A program made the position numbers and the translations under genes. This document shows positions 18,077-26,238 of a stretch of DNA of 31,182 nucleotides, piece by piece (positions within the stretch are counted from its first letter, which is position 1; each line of letters starts with the position of its first letter). The stretch lies in contig CALCLY010000028.1 of assembly GCA_937966555.1 (NCBI GenBank), positions 1 through 31,182 on the forward strand, written 5' to 3'. A model generated the notes under the pieces. The model was not told the DNA's origin and searched no databases. It saw only the letters and a program-made list of their open reading frames with translations. The DNA comes from CALCLY01 sp900552775 (GTDB lineage: Bacteria; Bacillota; Clostridia; UMGS1883; UMGS1540).

Positions 18077-18105
18077 AATATAACATAAATAAAAACGTAA
18101 TTCAA
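18077..18105 (-). promoter_or_regulatory. Sigma-A promoter for the oxidoreductase gene
   Basis: On the minus strand TTGAAT (-35, 18105-18100) is separated by 17 bases from TATATT (-10, 18082-18077), with a TG pair one base before the -10 (extended -10 type). The -10 is 22 bases upstream of the ATG at 18054, so the leader is very short and contains the AAGGAG site. It stands back to back with the promoter at 18188-18216. Confidence 0.65.
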
Positions 18106-18187
18106 TGCAGAAAAGTATAAATAAAGTATGAAAAAAGACACTTTTAATGTTCTTTTGAAAAAAATAACCATAAATAATAATTAATGC

Positions 18188-18216
18188 TTGAAAAAAAAAG
18201 AATAATGTGATAAAAT
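18188..18216 (+). promoter_or_regulatory. Sigma-A promoter for the envelope polysaccharide operon
   Basis: TTGAAA (-35, 18188-18193), a 17-base spacer and TAAAAT (-10, 18211-18216), with TGA directly before the -10 giving an extended -10. The -10 ends 64 bases upstream of the first acyltransferase gene. All genes from 18281 to 27381 run the same way with small gaps or overlaps and no terminator I can see, so this is probably their main promoter. Confidence 0.7.
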
Positions 18217-18280
18217 AAACTAAATGTCATTTTTAAAGTTAGTCTTAAAACTATAAAATACATTTTTACAAGGTGATTTT

Positions 18281-18829
18281 ATGAAAAGAAATATTTCCGA
18301 GTATTTCAGTACGGCTTTTTGTTTACTGAGAGGTTTTTTTGTCGGAGCACGTATTACAAAATGCGGAAATCTTCTTCGTGCAGACCGCGGTGTTGCAATT
18401 AAAAAGAAAAACTGTGAAATCTATTTGGGTAACAGAGTTTTTTTGCATAAAAACTGCAAGCTTTCGGCGTGGGGAACAGATGAAAAAGCATGTATCAAAA
18501 TAGGCAGCAAAACATATATAGGTGACAGAACCGAAATTCATGCCGGTAAGTGTGTTGAAATCGGCGATGGCTGCGTTATAGCCTGGGATACAAACATTAT
18601 GGACAGGGATTATCATAAGCTCAATTCCGAAACGGAGACTTATATGCCGGTTCATATAGGAAATCATGTCTGGATTGGGTGCAGATGCCTTATATTAAAG
18701 GGCGTTACAATAGGTGACGGAGCAGTTGTTGCCGCCGGAAGTGTTGTAACTCACGACGTTCCGCCCGGAGCGCTTGTCGGAGGCAATCCGGCGAAAATTA
18801 TAAAGGAAAAGGTTTATTGGAAAGAATGA
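18281..18829 (+). CDS. Hexapeptide-repeat acyltransferase (WcaF/WbbJ-like)
   Basis: This is a left-handed beta-helix acyltransferase of 182 residues that probably acetylates a sugar of the cell envelope polysaccharide, using acetyl-CoA. The ATG at 18281 has AAGGTGAT four bases upstream. Imperfect hexapeptide turns run from about residue 45 to 170 (IKIGSKTYIGDRTEIHAG, VHIGNHVWIGCRCLILKGV, TIGDGAVVAAGSVV). The loop NIMDRDYHKLN supplies the histidine expected in the active site, and GALVGGNPAKIIK is the standard C-terminal signature. No membrane segment is present. It is the first gene of the envelope operon, and its stop codon overlaps the flippase coding region. Succinyl or other acyl donors cannot be excluded. 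Confidence 0.85.
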   Translation: MKRNISEYFSTAFCLLRGFFVGARITKCGNLLRADRGVAIKKKNCEIYLGNRVFLHKNCKLSAWGTDEKACIKIGSKTYIGDRTEIHAGKCVEIGDGCVIAWDTNIMDRDYHKLNSETETYMPVHIGNHVWIGCRCLILKGVTIGDGAVVAAGSVVTHDVPPGALVGGNPAKIIKEKVYWKE

Positions 18830-20367
18830 AGAAAAAATCTGTTGCAGGCTCTATAAGTCTTGTCATGATTATAATGATTTTCTCGCGGCTGCTTGCTCTT
18901 TTGAGCGCTCAGGTTTATTTGTCTTTTTTTGGCGCCGGCGGTCAGGAAATTAATATTTATTCGTATGCAATAAGCGTTCCCAATATCGTTTTTAACTGTT
19001 TCGGAACGGCAATTGCTACGGTTGTAATACCGATTTATGCTGGACATATTGCCAGGAATGAACAGGTAAAAGCAAAGCATTTTGCGGACAATCTTATTAC
19101 GATAACACTTGCATTAACAAGCATTCTTGTTCTTTTGGGAATAGGACTTTCCTTTGTTCTTCCTAAATTTACGGCTTTTGCAGACAACGCGGAGGATTAT
19201 TCTTTTGCCGTTAAAGCGCTCATGATTATGATGCCCGTAATGATTTTTTACGCGCTTAACTATATTTTTCAGGGAATGCTTCAGTCAATCGGAAAATACA
19301 ACTGGCCGGCTTTTGTGTCGGTTCCGAGCAGTTTGGCGGTTATTTTATACGTTCTTCTTTTGGGGGACAAATTTGGCGTAACGGGGTTGCTTTTTGCAAC
19401 TTTTTTCGGTTTGGCTCTTCAGGCTGTAATCTTGATACCGCCTCTTTTTTCGGCAGGGTACAGATATAAGCCTTCATTCAATCTGAAAGACGAAGATATA
19501 AAAAATGCCGGTAAAATGACACTCCCTGTTATACTTGGGGTTTCGGCGTACCAGTTTAATATGTTTTACAATGTTACCATGATTGCCAATTTTAAGGGAA
19601 TGGTAACTTTACTTACGTATGTTCAAAATATTACACTTTACATGGTGCTTGCATTTGTATATTCAATCACAGCGGTTATTTATCCTAAGCTTACGGAGCA
19701 AGCTGCGGTAAAAGATATGAATGGCTATAAAAAAACACTGACTGATATTACAAAAACTATTATTGCACTTCTTTTGCCTGTGACCTTCGGATTTATAGCT
19801 GTTCGCTGTAGGCTGCTTGAGCTTATTGCAAAGTGGGGACAGATAACAGATTCCGATATTAAAGCGGCGTCATATCTTCTTATAATGTATTCAGTCGGGA
19901 TCACTGCCGTTGGAATAAAAGAAGTGTATGACAGGGCTTTTTATGCCGTTAAAAACACATGGATTCCTGCTGCAAACGGTTTTGTAATCATGGCGGTTAA
20001 TATTATTTTGAGTTTGATTCTGACGCGTGTTATCGGCGCATACGGAATTCCGCTTGCTTATTCTGCGGCTTCAATAGTCGGCGCCCTAGTACTTATTTTT
20101 GCGCTGCGAAAAAAAATAGGACAGTACGGAAAGGGTATACCGCTTTTCTTTATAAAATGTCTTTTATCGGCATTAATAATGTTTGCCGTTGTATATTTCG
20201 AAGATTTGAAACTGAACACGATTTTTGCTGCCGATACGTTATCGTTCAGAATAATTAAACTTTTTATTCCGTGTATAACGGGAGTTATTGTATACGGAAT
20301 ATGCGGTTTAATTTTTAAAATTGATTATATAACAAATATTTTCAATAAAATATTAAGGAGGGGATAA
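18817..20367 (+). CDS. MurJ/MVF-family lipid-linked polysaccharide flippase
   Basis: This is a polytopic membrane protein of about 516 residues and 13-14 hydrophobic segments, of the MurJ branch of the MOP superfamily. The TTG at 18817 is preferred because AAAGGAAAAGG lies just upstream; an ATG at 18826 overlapping the previous stop is the alternative. The N-terminus (IMIFSRLLALLSAQVYLSFF, then GAGG) aligns by eye with MurJ. The Arg of FSR is kept, but the second Arg and the following acidic residue of the E. coli FSRVLGFARD stretch are not, nor are the arginines after LPN. Those arginines matter for lipid II transport, so this protein may move another lipid-linked glycan such as the SCWP precursor. 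The gene overlaps the acyltransferase upstream and is one base from the acyltransferase downstream. Confidence 0.8.
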   Translation: MERMKKKSVAGSISLVMIIMIFSRLLALLSAQVYLSFFGAGGQEINIYSYAISVPNIVFNCFGTAIATVVIPIYAGHIARNEQVKAKHFADNLITITLALTSILVLLGIGLSFVLPKFTAFADNAEDYSFAVKALMIMMPVMIFYALNYIFQGMLQSIGKYNWPAFVSVPSSLAVILYVLLLGDKFGVTGLLFATFFGLALQAVILIPPLFSAGYRYKPSFNLKDEDIKNAGKMTLPVILGVSAYQFNMFYNVTMIANFKGMVTLLTYVQNITLYMVLAFVYSITAVIYPKLTEQAAVKDMNGYKKTLTDITKTIIALLLPVTFGFIAVRCRLLELIAKWGQITDSDIKAASYLLIMYSVGITAVGIKEVYDRAFYAVKNTWIPAANGFVIMAVNIILSLILTRVIGAYGIPLAYSAASIVGALVLIFALRKKIGQYGKGIPLFFIKCLLSALIMFAVVYFEDLKLNTIFAADTLSFRIIKLFIPCITGVIVYGICGLIFKIDYITNIFNKILRRG

Positions 20368-20368
20368 G

Positions 20369-20902
20369 TTGAGAAAAATTAAGAGGTATATTTGTTATTT
20401 CTTTTATTATTTCTTTGCGCGCCACCTTCCGGGATCGGGACTTCCGTACAGCTTCGGTGCAAAATCTATACGCGGTTTTTTTGTACGCGGAATGGTTGAA
20501 AAATGTGGAAAGAATGTAAATGTTGAACACGGAGCTTTTTTAGCTTCGGGCATGGACATTGAAATTGGAAATAATTCCGGGATAGGATTAAATTGCAGAA
20601 TTACAGGACCGTTATCCATCGGTGATGATGTAATGATGGCGCCCGGAGTTATGATTTTTACGCAAAATCATGAAACATCAGATTTGTCGATTCCCATGTG
20701 GAGGCAAACCGCACCAAAACTTAAAGTCACTATAGGGAACGATGTGTGGATAGGAGCAAATGCATTGATACTTCCCGGCATTAAAATAGGAGATGGCTGT
20801 ATAATTGCCGCGGGAGCCGTTGTTACGCATGATGTGCCTGATTATGCTGTGGTTGGTGGAAATCCTGCAAGAATTATAAAATACAGAAATGTTAATAATT
20901 AA
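20369..20902 (+). CDS. Second hexapeptide-repeat acyltransferase
   Basis: This 177-residue enzyme is a second left-handed beta-helix acyltransferase with a probable role in decorating the same polysaccharide. The start is a TTG at 20369 with AAGGAGGGG (20355-20363) upstream. The repeats are regular from about residue 58 (MDIEIGNNSGIGLNCRITG, LSIGDDVMMAPGVMIF, VTIGNDVWIGANALILPGI). The histidine of FTQNHETSD is in the place of the catalytic His, and DYAVVGGNPARIIK closes the domain. The N-terminus is basic and aromatic (KIKRYICYFFYYFFARHLP) and may associate with the membrane. It resembles maltose/galactoside and WcaF-type acetyltransferases more closely than the first copy does, so the two probably modify different positions or sugars. 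Confidence 0.85.
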   Translation: MRKIKRYICYFFYYFFARHLPGSGLPYSFGAKSIRGFFVRGMVEKCGKNVNVEHGAFLASGMDIEIGNNSGIGLNCRITGPLSIGDDVMMAPGVMIFTQNHETSDLSIPMWRQTAPKLKVTIGNDVWIGANALILPGIKIGDGCIIAAGAVVTHDVPDYAVVGGNPARIIKYRNVNN

Positions 20903-20922
20903 AAAGAAAGGAATGAATTTAA

Positions 20923-21438
20923 ATGATTGATAAAAACGGAAAGGTGTTTGGAAAAATTAATATAATCGACTTAATAGTAATTGTTGTATTGGTTTTGGCA
21001 ATAGGCGTTTTCGGTTATGTTAAAATCTCAAATTCTGTCGTTGATAATGATGATCCTAAAAAAATGACAGTTGACACTGCTGACGGAGATGAACTTTATA
21101 TAACATATTATGCTGAAGAAGTTCCGGAATATGTGGCAAATCGAGTAAAAACAGACAGTTTTCTCATGGATGCCGACACAAATATGAAACTCGGTGTTGT
21201 TACCGATGTGAAAGTAGATGAGGCTGTTACTTATTCAAATACTGATGACGGTAAAGTGGTTGCAAGCAGCAAAGAGGGTTACAATTCAATTAAAATTACA
21301 GGCAAAACAAAAGGTAAACTCGGAAAATATGGTGCTGAAATAAGCACAATGACATACGGCGTCGGACACAGCATGACGCTGCGCGCCGGTGACGCTAAAA
21401 TTTTTCTTAAAATTTACGATATAAAAACAGCAGGGTGA
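20923..21438 (+). CDS. DUF4330-family membrane-anchored protein
   Basis: Function is unknown. The 171-residue protein starts with the DUF4330 signature (MIDKNGKVFGKINIIDLIVI), in which a short cytoplasmic segment leads into a single membrane helix (about residues 12-30). The remaining 140 residues would lie outside the membrane and look like a small beta domain, with three segments of alternating hydrophobic residues and no cysteines. The ATG at 20923 has AAAGAAAGGA upstream. It sits between an acyltransferase and a polymerase/ligase gene, five bases from the latter. A helper role in polysaccharide assembly or transfer is suggested by that position alone. The family name is from memory of its N-terminal pattern. 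Confidence 0.75.
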   Translation: MIDKNGKVFGKINIIDLIVIVVLVLAIGVFGYVKISNSVVDNDDPKKMTVDTADGDELYITYYAEEVPEYVANRVKTDSFLMDADTNMKLGVVTDVKVDEAVTYSNTDDGKVVASSKEGYNSIKITGKTKGKLGKYGAEISTMTYGVGHSMTLRAGDAKIFLKIYDIKTAG

Positions 21439-21443
21439 CATAA

Positions 21444-22949
21444 ATGATTGAATCAAGTTATTTCGGACGTTTTTTGATTTTTTTATACAGTGCATATGAA
21501 CAATCATGGCTTTTGCGTATTTTAAACGCTGTAGAAGGCTTTTTTGCCAATGCTTTCCGCGGCTGTGCTTTGGCACGTTTTCTAAAACATCCAAGCGTTG
21601 AAATATATACATCAACATCATTTTTTTACAATTTGCTGAAACGTATTTGGAAAGCCTTTCTTTCGTTTTGCGGCTCTCTGTATAATGATGCGAAATACAG
21701 CTTTACGGGAAAAATAATTTACAAACTGTTTAGTACATCTGTTATTTTTAAAATTGAAAATCTTCTTCCGGTATGCGTGTTTATAATGCTCGTATGTCCC
21801 CATGAATTTTGGAACAATCTTTACGGTCTTGCTATGGCGATTTTTCTGTCAATGCTTTACTTGATTGCGTTGCTGCATGGCAAAAAACTCGGAAAAAGAA
21901 CTGATAATATTTGGCTGCCGTTTATACTGTTTGCTTTTGCAACATTTCTGGCATTGTGTACGTCTTCGTTCATTTCTGACAGTTTAAGAGTTTTTCTGTT
22001 TTTTATAACAGCTTTTATATTCTGCATGCTGACATACGGCGTTTTAACGGACAGGCATCGTTTTGACATATTCGGAACATGGATTTTTGCCGGAGTTGTT
22101 ATAACGGGCGTTGTAGCGATAATACAAAAGAGGTTGGGAATTGAGGTTGATCCTCTTTTAACAGATACAACATTAAACGCTTCAATGCCCGGAAGAGCAT
22201 TTTCTACTTTTGCAAATCCTAATAATTATGCGCAAATTCTTGTAATGCTTTTTCCATTCTGTATTGCATATGCTTTGACGAGGAAAAAGCCTTTGCAAAA
22301 GATTGTTTTGATTTTTATGCTGATAATACCGCTGGCAGGGCTTATTTTAACGTATTCCCGTTCAGGTTGGATAGGGTTTGCCGTAACAATTATAGTTTTT
22401 GCGGTTCTTATTAACAAAAAGCTTTTGCTGCCGCTTATAGCTTTGGGTGTACTCGCGGTTCCTTTTTTACCAAAATCTGTTATCGCAAGAATTCTTACAA
22501 TAGGAAACATGGCAGACACATCAAGTGCTTACAGATTATATATATGGGACGGTGCCTTTAAATTAATAAAGTACTTTTGGTATCGCGGAACAGGGTTGGG
22601 TCCTGCAGCATTTGCCGAGGTATATCCTCTTTTTGCTCATCCCGTGGCGCGTCGGGCGCCTCATACGCACATGCTCTTTCTTGAAGTATTTGCCGAAATG
22701 GGTTTTATAGGTTTTATGACTTTTATTTATTTAATCTGTGCGCTTGTTGTGCGCAGTGCAAAAAATGTACTTAAAGAAAAAAATGGAGATATGCGGATAT
22801 ACTCTGTTGCTGCTGCGTCATCCATGCTCGGTATACTGATAATAGGCTTTGCCGAGTACGTTTGGTTTTACCCTCGTAATTTGTTTATATTTTTTATAGC
22901 GATTGGTGTAGCAATGGCGGCAGCTCGTAAAAAGGATGGTAACATTTGA
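21444..22949 (+). CDS. O-antigen ligase/polymerase-like membrane protein (Wzy_C family)
   Basis: This is a 501-residue integral membrane protein expected to polymerise or transfer lipid-linked glycan chains on the outer face of the membrane. The first 95 residues are a basic, aromatic, probably helical cytoplasmic extension. About ten or more membrane segments follow. The Wzy_C domain is marked by GRAFSTFANPNNYAQILVML, the LTYSRSGWIG motif, and the large loop with GTGLGPAAFAEVYPLFAH and APHTHMLFLEVFAEMGFIG. Those Arg and His residues match the conserved ones of WaaL/Wzy proteins. Its stop overlaps by four bases the TTG start of the GT4-CsaB gene, a strong sign of joint expression. It could equally be the wall ligase or the chain polymerase. 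Confidence 0.85.
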   Translation: MIESSYFGRFLIFLYSAYEQSWLLRILNAVEGFFANAFRGCALARFLKHPSVEIYTSTSFFYNLLKRIWKAFLSFCGSLYNDAKYSFTGKIIYKLFSTSVIFKIENLLPVCVFIMLVCPHEFWNNLYGLAMAIFLSMLYLIALLHGKKLGKRTDNIWLPFILFAFATFLALCTSSFISDSLRVFLFFITAFIFCMLTYGVLTDRHRFDIFGTWIFAGVVITGVVAIIQKRLGIEVDPLLTDTTLNASMPGRAFSTFANPNNYAQILVMLFPFCIAYALTRKKPLQKIVLIFMLIIPLAGLILTYSRSGWIGFAVTIIVFAVLINKKLLLPLIALGVLAVPFLPKSVIARILTIGNMADTSSAYRLYIWDGAFKLIKYFWYRGTGLGPAAFAEVYPLFAHPVARRAPHTHMLFLEVFAEMGFIGFMTFIYLICALVVRSAKNVLKEKNGDMRIYSVAAASSMLGILIIGFAEYVWFYPRNLFIFFIAIGVAMAAARKKDGNI

Positions 22950-25162
22950 AAGTTTTATTTCTCATAAGCGGAGGAGATGTCGGCGGTGCTAAGACTCATG
23001 TTTACGCGCTGCTTGACAGACTCAAATATAAATGTGATGTTGAGCTTATTTGTTTTATTGACGGTGACTTTGCGGAAGGTGTAAGAAAACTCGGTGTTAA
23101 AGCGAGGGTTCTTTTTCAGAAAAGCCGTTTTGATCTTTCCGTTGCGGCTCAGCTCACGGAAATTGTGAAGAATGAAAAATTTGACCTTGTTCATTGTCAC
23201 GGAGCAAGAGCAAATTTTATAGCCGCGTCCGTAAAAAAGAAAATAGGTGTTCCGCTTGTAACAACTATGCACAGTGATTACAGGCTGGATTTTGACGGTG
23301 TATACAGGAAAATCACATATACAACGCTTAACATATTATCTTTATCAAAAATAGATTATTATATTGCGGTTTCATCAAGCTTTAAGAAAATGCTTGTCAA
23401 CCGAAATTTTGAGCCTAACAGAATTTTTACCGTATACAACGGGATGGATTATTCCGCTCCTTTTTCTTATGAAAGTAAATCGAACTTTTTAAAAAGATTT
23501 TCGATTAAAGAAAATAATGATGAACTTTTTGTCGGAATAATTGGAAGACATGACTTTGTAAAGGGTCATGATATTTTTATGCGCGGATGCGCTAAAGTTG
23601 CAAAGAAAATGAAAAATGTCAGATTTCTTCTTGCCGGAAACGGAGACGGTGAAAAAGCGCTTAAAGAAATTGCCGAAAAAGAGGGCGTGGCCGACAGATT
23701 TGTTTTCTGTGGTTTTATTAAGGACATATACAGTTTTATTAATGCAATTGACGTTAACTGCATTACATCGCGCTCCGAAAGTTTTCCGTATATGCTTCTT
23801 GAAGGTGCACGGCTTAAGAAAGCAACGGTTTCTTCAAATGTCGGAGGTATTCCGGATATTATAACCGATGAGGAGACGGGAATGCTTTTTCAAAGCGAAA
23901 ATGTCAATGAATTTGCCGAAAAACTTGAAACAGTATTAATGAATCCGCAATTACGTAAATTTTTGGGCGAAAACCTTTATAAGAGAGCTGTGACACAGTT
24001 TTCATCCGAGAACCTTGCAAATGAACATATTAAAATATATAATACCGTGCTAAAATACAGTTCGGATACAAAAACAAACGATATAGTACTTTCCGGTTAT
24101 TACGGATTTGACAATATAGGCGATGATGCACTTTTGCGCGCTATATTATTCGATTTGAAAAGAGTTATGCCTGATGTGAGAATTGAGATTCTTACAAACA
24201 AACCTGCCGAAGGAAGACGTCAGAGTCTTGTAAACACGGCATACAGATATAATCCGTTTTCTCTGCGAAGAATTATGAAAAACTCAAAAATGTTAATATC
24301 GGGCGGAGGCAGTTTGATTCAGGATGCAACAAGTTCTAAATCTCTGCACTATTATTTATATACACTTAAACTTGCCGAAAGATTGGGAATAAAAACATAT
24401 GTTTATGCAAACGGAATCGGGCCTCTGAAAGAACGTCACTATAAAATTGTTTCATCTGTTTTGAAAAATGTTGACAAAATTACGCTAAGGGATTTAAAAA
24501 GCGCGGATGAACTAAAAAAGCTTTTGCCCGGCAAAGAATATGTATTGACTGCCGATCCGGCAATCGGTTTGCACGGTAACCGTGCTTGCGGAGAAAGGTT
24601 GCTCAATAAGCTCCAAATACCAACAGATTCGCAGCTTATAGGTATTTCAATCCGCAAATGGCGTAAAAACGACAAAAAGTTTGAAGTCAAAATGGCGGAT
24701 TTGATTAACAGAGTTTACGATGATTTTGGTCTTGTTCCTGTTTTTATTCCGATGAAATATCCATCGGATATAGGAATTTCCGAAAGAGTTTCGCGGTTGT
24801 GCAAAAAGAGTTTTGTAGTTAATTCAAAACTTAATGTTGATGAAGTTATAGATATTATTTCAAGAATGGATATAATTATAGGAATGCGGCTTCATTCGCT
24901 TATTTTTGCAGCAGGAAATGCTGTTGCCGGTATAGGCATAACTTATGATCCCAAGGTTGAATCATTTATGGAGTATATTGGTCAGGAAAGAACTGTTTCG
25001 GCGGAACATTTTGATGTTGAAAAAACTTACGCTTATATAAAGAAAATTGTTGAAAATAAAGAAGAGATCAAGAGTGAATTAATAAAAAAATCAACAGAGC
25101 TTTACGAAAAAGCGGCTCTGAATGCTCTTGTTGCCTCAAAACTTCTCGAAAGGATGGAATAA
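22946..25162 (+). CDS. csaB: GT4 glycosyltransferase fused to CsaB-type polysaccharide pyruvyltransferase
   Basis: This single 738-residue protein joins two enzymes. The start is a TTG at 22946 with AAAGGATGG upstream. Residues 1 to about 370 are a GT-B, family 4 glycosyltransferase: GGDVGGAKTHVYALLDRL at the N-terminus, FVGIIGRHDFVKGHDIF and the donor-binding SRSESFPYMLLEGARLKKA. Residues about 380-738 are a pyruvyltransferase of the CsaB/WcaK type: GYYGFDNIGDDALLRAIL, then MLISGGGSLIQDATSSKS and GMRLHSLIFAAGNAVAGIG. CsaB enzymes transfer pyruvate from phosphoenolpyruvate to the SCWP, and the ketal is the ligand for SLH domains. Both halves keep their signature residues and should be active. 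There is no signal peptide, so it acts on the lipid-linked precursor in the cytoplasm. Frameshift is excluded as the frame is continuous. Confidence 0.88.
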   Translation: MKVLFLISGGDVGGAKTHVYALLDRLKYKCDVELICFIDGDFAEGVRKLGVKARVLFQKSRFDLSVAAQLTEIVKNEKFDLVHCHGARANFIAASVKKKIGVPLVTTMHSDYRLDFDGVYRKITYTTLNILSLSKIDYYIAVSSSFKKMLVNRNFEPNRIFTVYNGMDYSAPFSYESKSNFLKRFSIKENNDELFVGIIGRHDFVKGHDIFMRGCAKVAKKMKNVRFLLAGNGDGEKALKEIAEKEGVADRFVFCGFIKDIYSFINAIDVNCITSRSESFPYMLLEGARLKKATVSSNVGGIPDIITDEETGMLFQSENVNEFAEKLETVLMNPQLRKFLGENLYKRAVTQFSSENLANEHIKIYNTVLKYSSDTKTNDIVLSGYYGFDNIGDDALLRAILFDLKRVMPDVRIEILTNKPAEGRRQSLVNTAYRYNPFSLRRIMKNSKMLISGGGSLIQDATSSKSLHYYLYTLKLAERLGIKTYVYANGIGPLKERHYKIVSSVLKNVDKITLRDLKSADELKKLLPGKEYVLTADPAIGLHGNRACGERLLNKLQIPTDSQLIGISIRKWRKNDKKFEVKMADLINRVYDDFGLVPVFIPMKYPSDIGISERVSRLCKKSFVVNSKLNVDEVIDIISRMDIIIGMRLHSLIFAAGNAVAGIGITYDPKVESFMEYIGQERTVSAEHFDVEKTYAYIKKIVENKEEIKSELIKKSTELYEKAALNALVASKLLERME

Positions 25163-26227
25163 ATGTACGAAAAACTTGCTTTTCTCGAGGAACAGTTTGA
25201 AGAGCTTTCAAAAAAAATTACTAACCCCGAGATAATTGCCGATATAGAAAAGTGGCAAAAACTCATGAAAGAACATGCTTCTCTTACACCGATTGTTGAA
25301 AAATACCGTGAATATAAAAAAGCTGCGGATACAGTTAAAGAGTCGGAAGAAATGCTTAAAACAGAGAAGGATCCCGAATTTTGCGAGCTTTTGACATCTG
25401 AAATAAACGAAAATCGCGATATTTTGCCTAAACTTGAGGAGGAACTTAAGATACTGCTTCTTCCGAAAGACCCTAATGATGAAAAGAATGTTATTGTTGA
25501 AATACGCGGCGGTGCCGGCGGTGATGAAGCGGCACTTTTTGCAGCCGATCTTTTCAGAATGTATTCAATGTATGCGGAAAGCAAGCATTGGAAAGTTGAA
25601 ACATTGAGCTCAAACATTACAGACATAGGCGGAATTAAAGAAATTTCATTTATGATAGAAGGTAACGGTGCTTACTCCAGGCTTAAATTTGAAAGCGGAG
25701 TTCATCGCGTTCAGAGAGTTCCGGAAACCGAGTCGTCAGGCAGAATACACACTTCAACCGTAACGGTTGCCGTTCTTCCCGAAGCCGGAGAAGTCGAGGT
25801 TGATATAAATCCTAATGATTTGAGAATTGACGTTTTCAGAGCAGGAGGACCGGGCGGTCAATGTGTAAACACAACAGACTCGGCGGTCAGAATAACGCAT
25901 TTGCCTACAGGTCTTGTAGTTTCGTGCCAGGATGAAAAAAGCCAGCACAAAAATAAAGACAAAGCAATGAAAATTTTAAGATCAAGATTATATGATTTAA
26001 TTTCTCAGCAACAGCATGATGCCATTGCTGACGAAAGACGTAGTCAGGTCGGAACAGGCGACAGAAGTGAACGAATCAGAACATATAATTTCCCTCAGGG
26101 AAGAGTGAGTGACCATCGAATCGGTTTAACCATTCATAAGCTTGACGCGTTTTTAAACGGAGATATGGACGAGGTTATCGATGCACTTATAACAAATGCT
26201 CAGAGTGAAAAACTTAAGTCCGAATAA
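25163..26227 (+). CDS. prfA: Peptide chain release factor 1
   Basis: RF1 reads UAA and UAG stop codons and releases the peptide from the ribosome. The protein has 354 residues, the normal length. The GGQ motif is at 231-233 in RAGGPGGQCVNTTDSAVR, and the PxT tripeptide that reads the stop codon is Pro187-Glu188-Thr189, followed by ESSGRIHTS. PxT, as opposed to the SPF of RF2, sets the identity. The ATG immediately follows the stop of the GT4-CsaB gene, whose last codons supply AAAGGATGG. The usual neighbours (hemK/prmC, rpmE) are absent. It would be transcribed with the envelope genes unless an internal promoter exists. Confidence 0.97.
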   Translation: MYEKLAFLEEQFEELSKKITNPEIIADIEKWQKLMKEHASLTPIVEKYREYKKAADTVKESEEMLKTEKDPEFCELLTSEINENRDILPKLEEELKILLLPKDPNDEKNVIVEIRGGAGGDEAALFAADLFRMYSMYAESKHWKVETLSSNITDIGGIKEISFMIEGNGAYSRLKFESGVHRVQRVPETESSGRIHTSTVTVAVLPEAGEVEVDINPNDLRIDVFRAGGPGGQCVNTTDSAVRITHLPTGLVVSCQDEKSQHKNKDKAMKILRSRLYDLISQQQHDAIADERRSQVGTGDRSERIRTYNFPQGRVSDHRIGLTIHKLDAFLNGDMDEVIDALITNAQSEKLKSE

Positions 26228-26238
26228 AGGGTGGTTAA

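Noticed and set aside
17479..18120. A 213-codon open frame on the plus strand opposite the oxidoreductase gene
   Set aside because: It lies antisense to a gene with clear family motifs, has many Cys, His and Phe residues typical of a shadow frame, and lacks a ribosome binding site.
25102..25626. A 174-codon minus-strand frame opposite the start of prfA
   Set aside because: It is Ser-rich from the reverse reading of Glu/Lys-rich codons in prfA and resembles no protein family.
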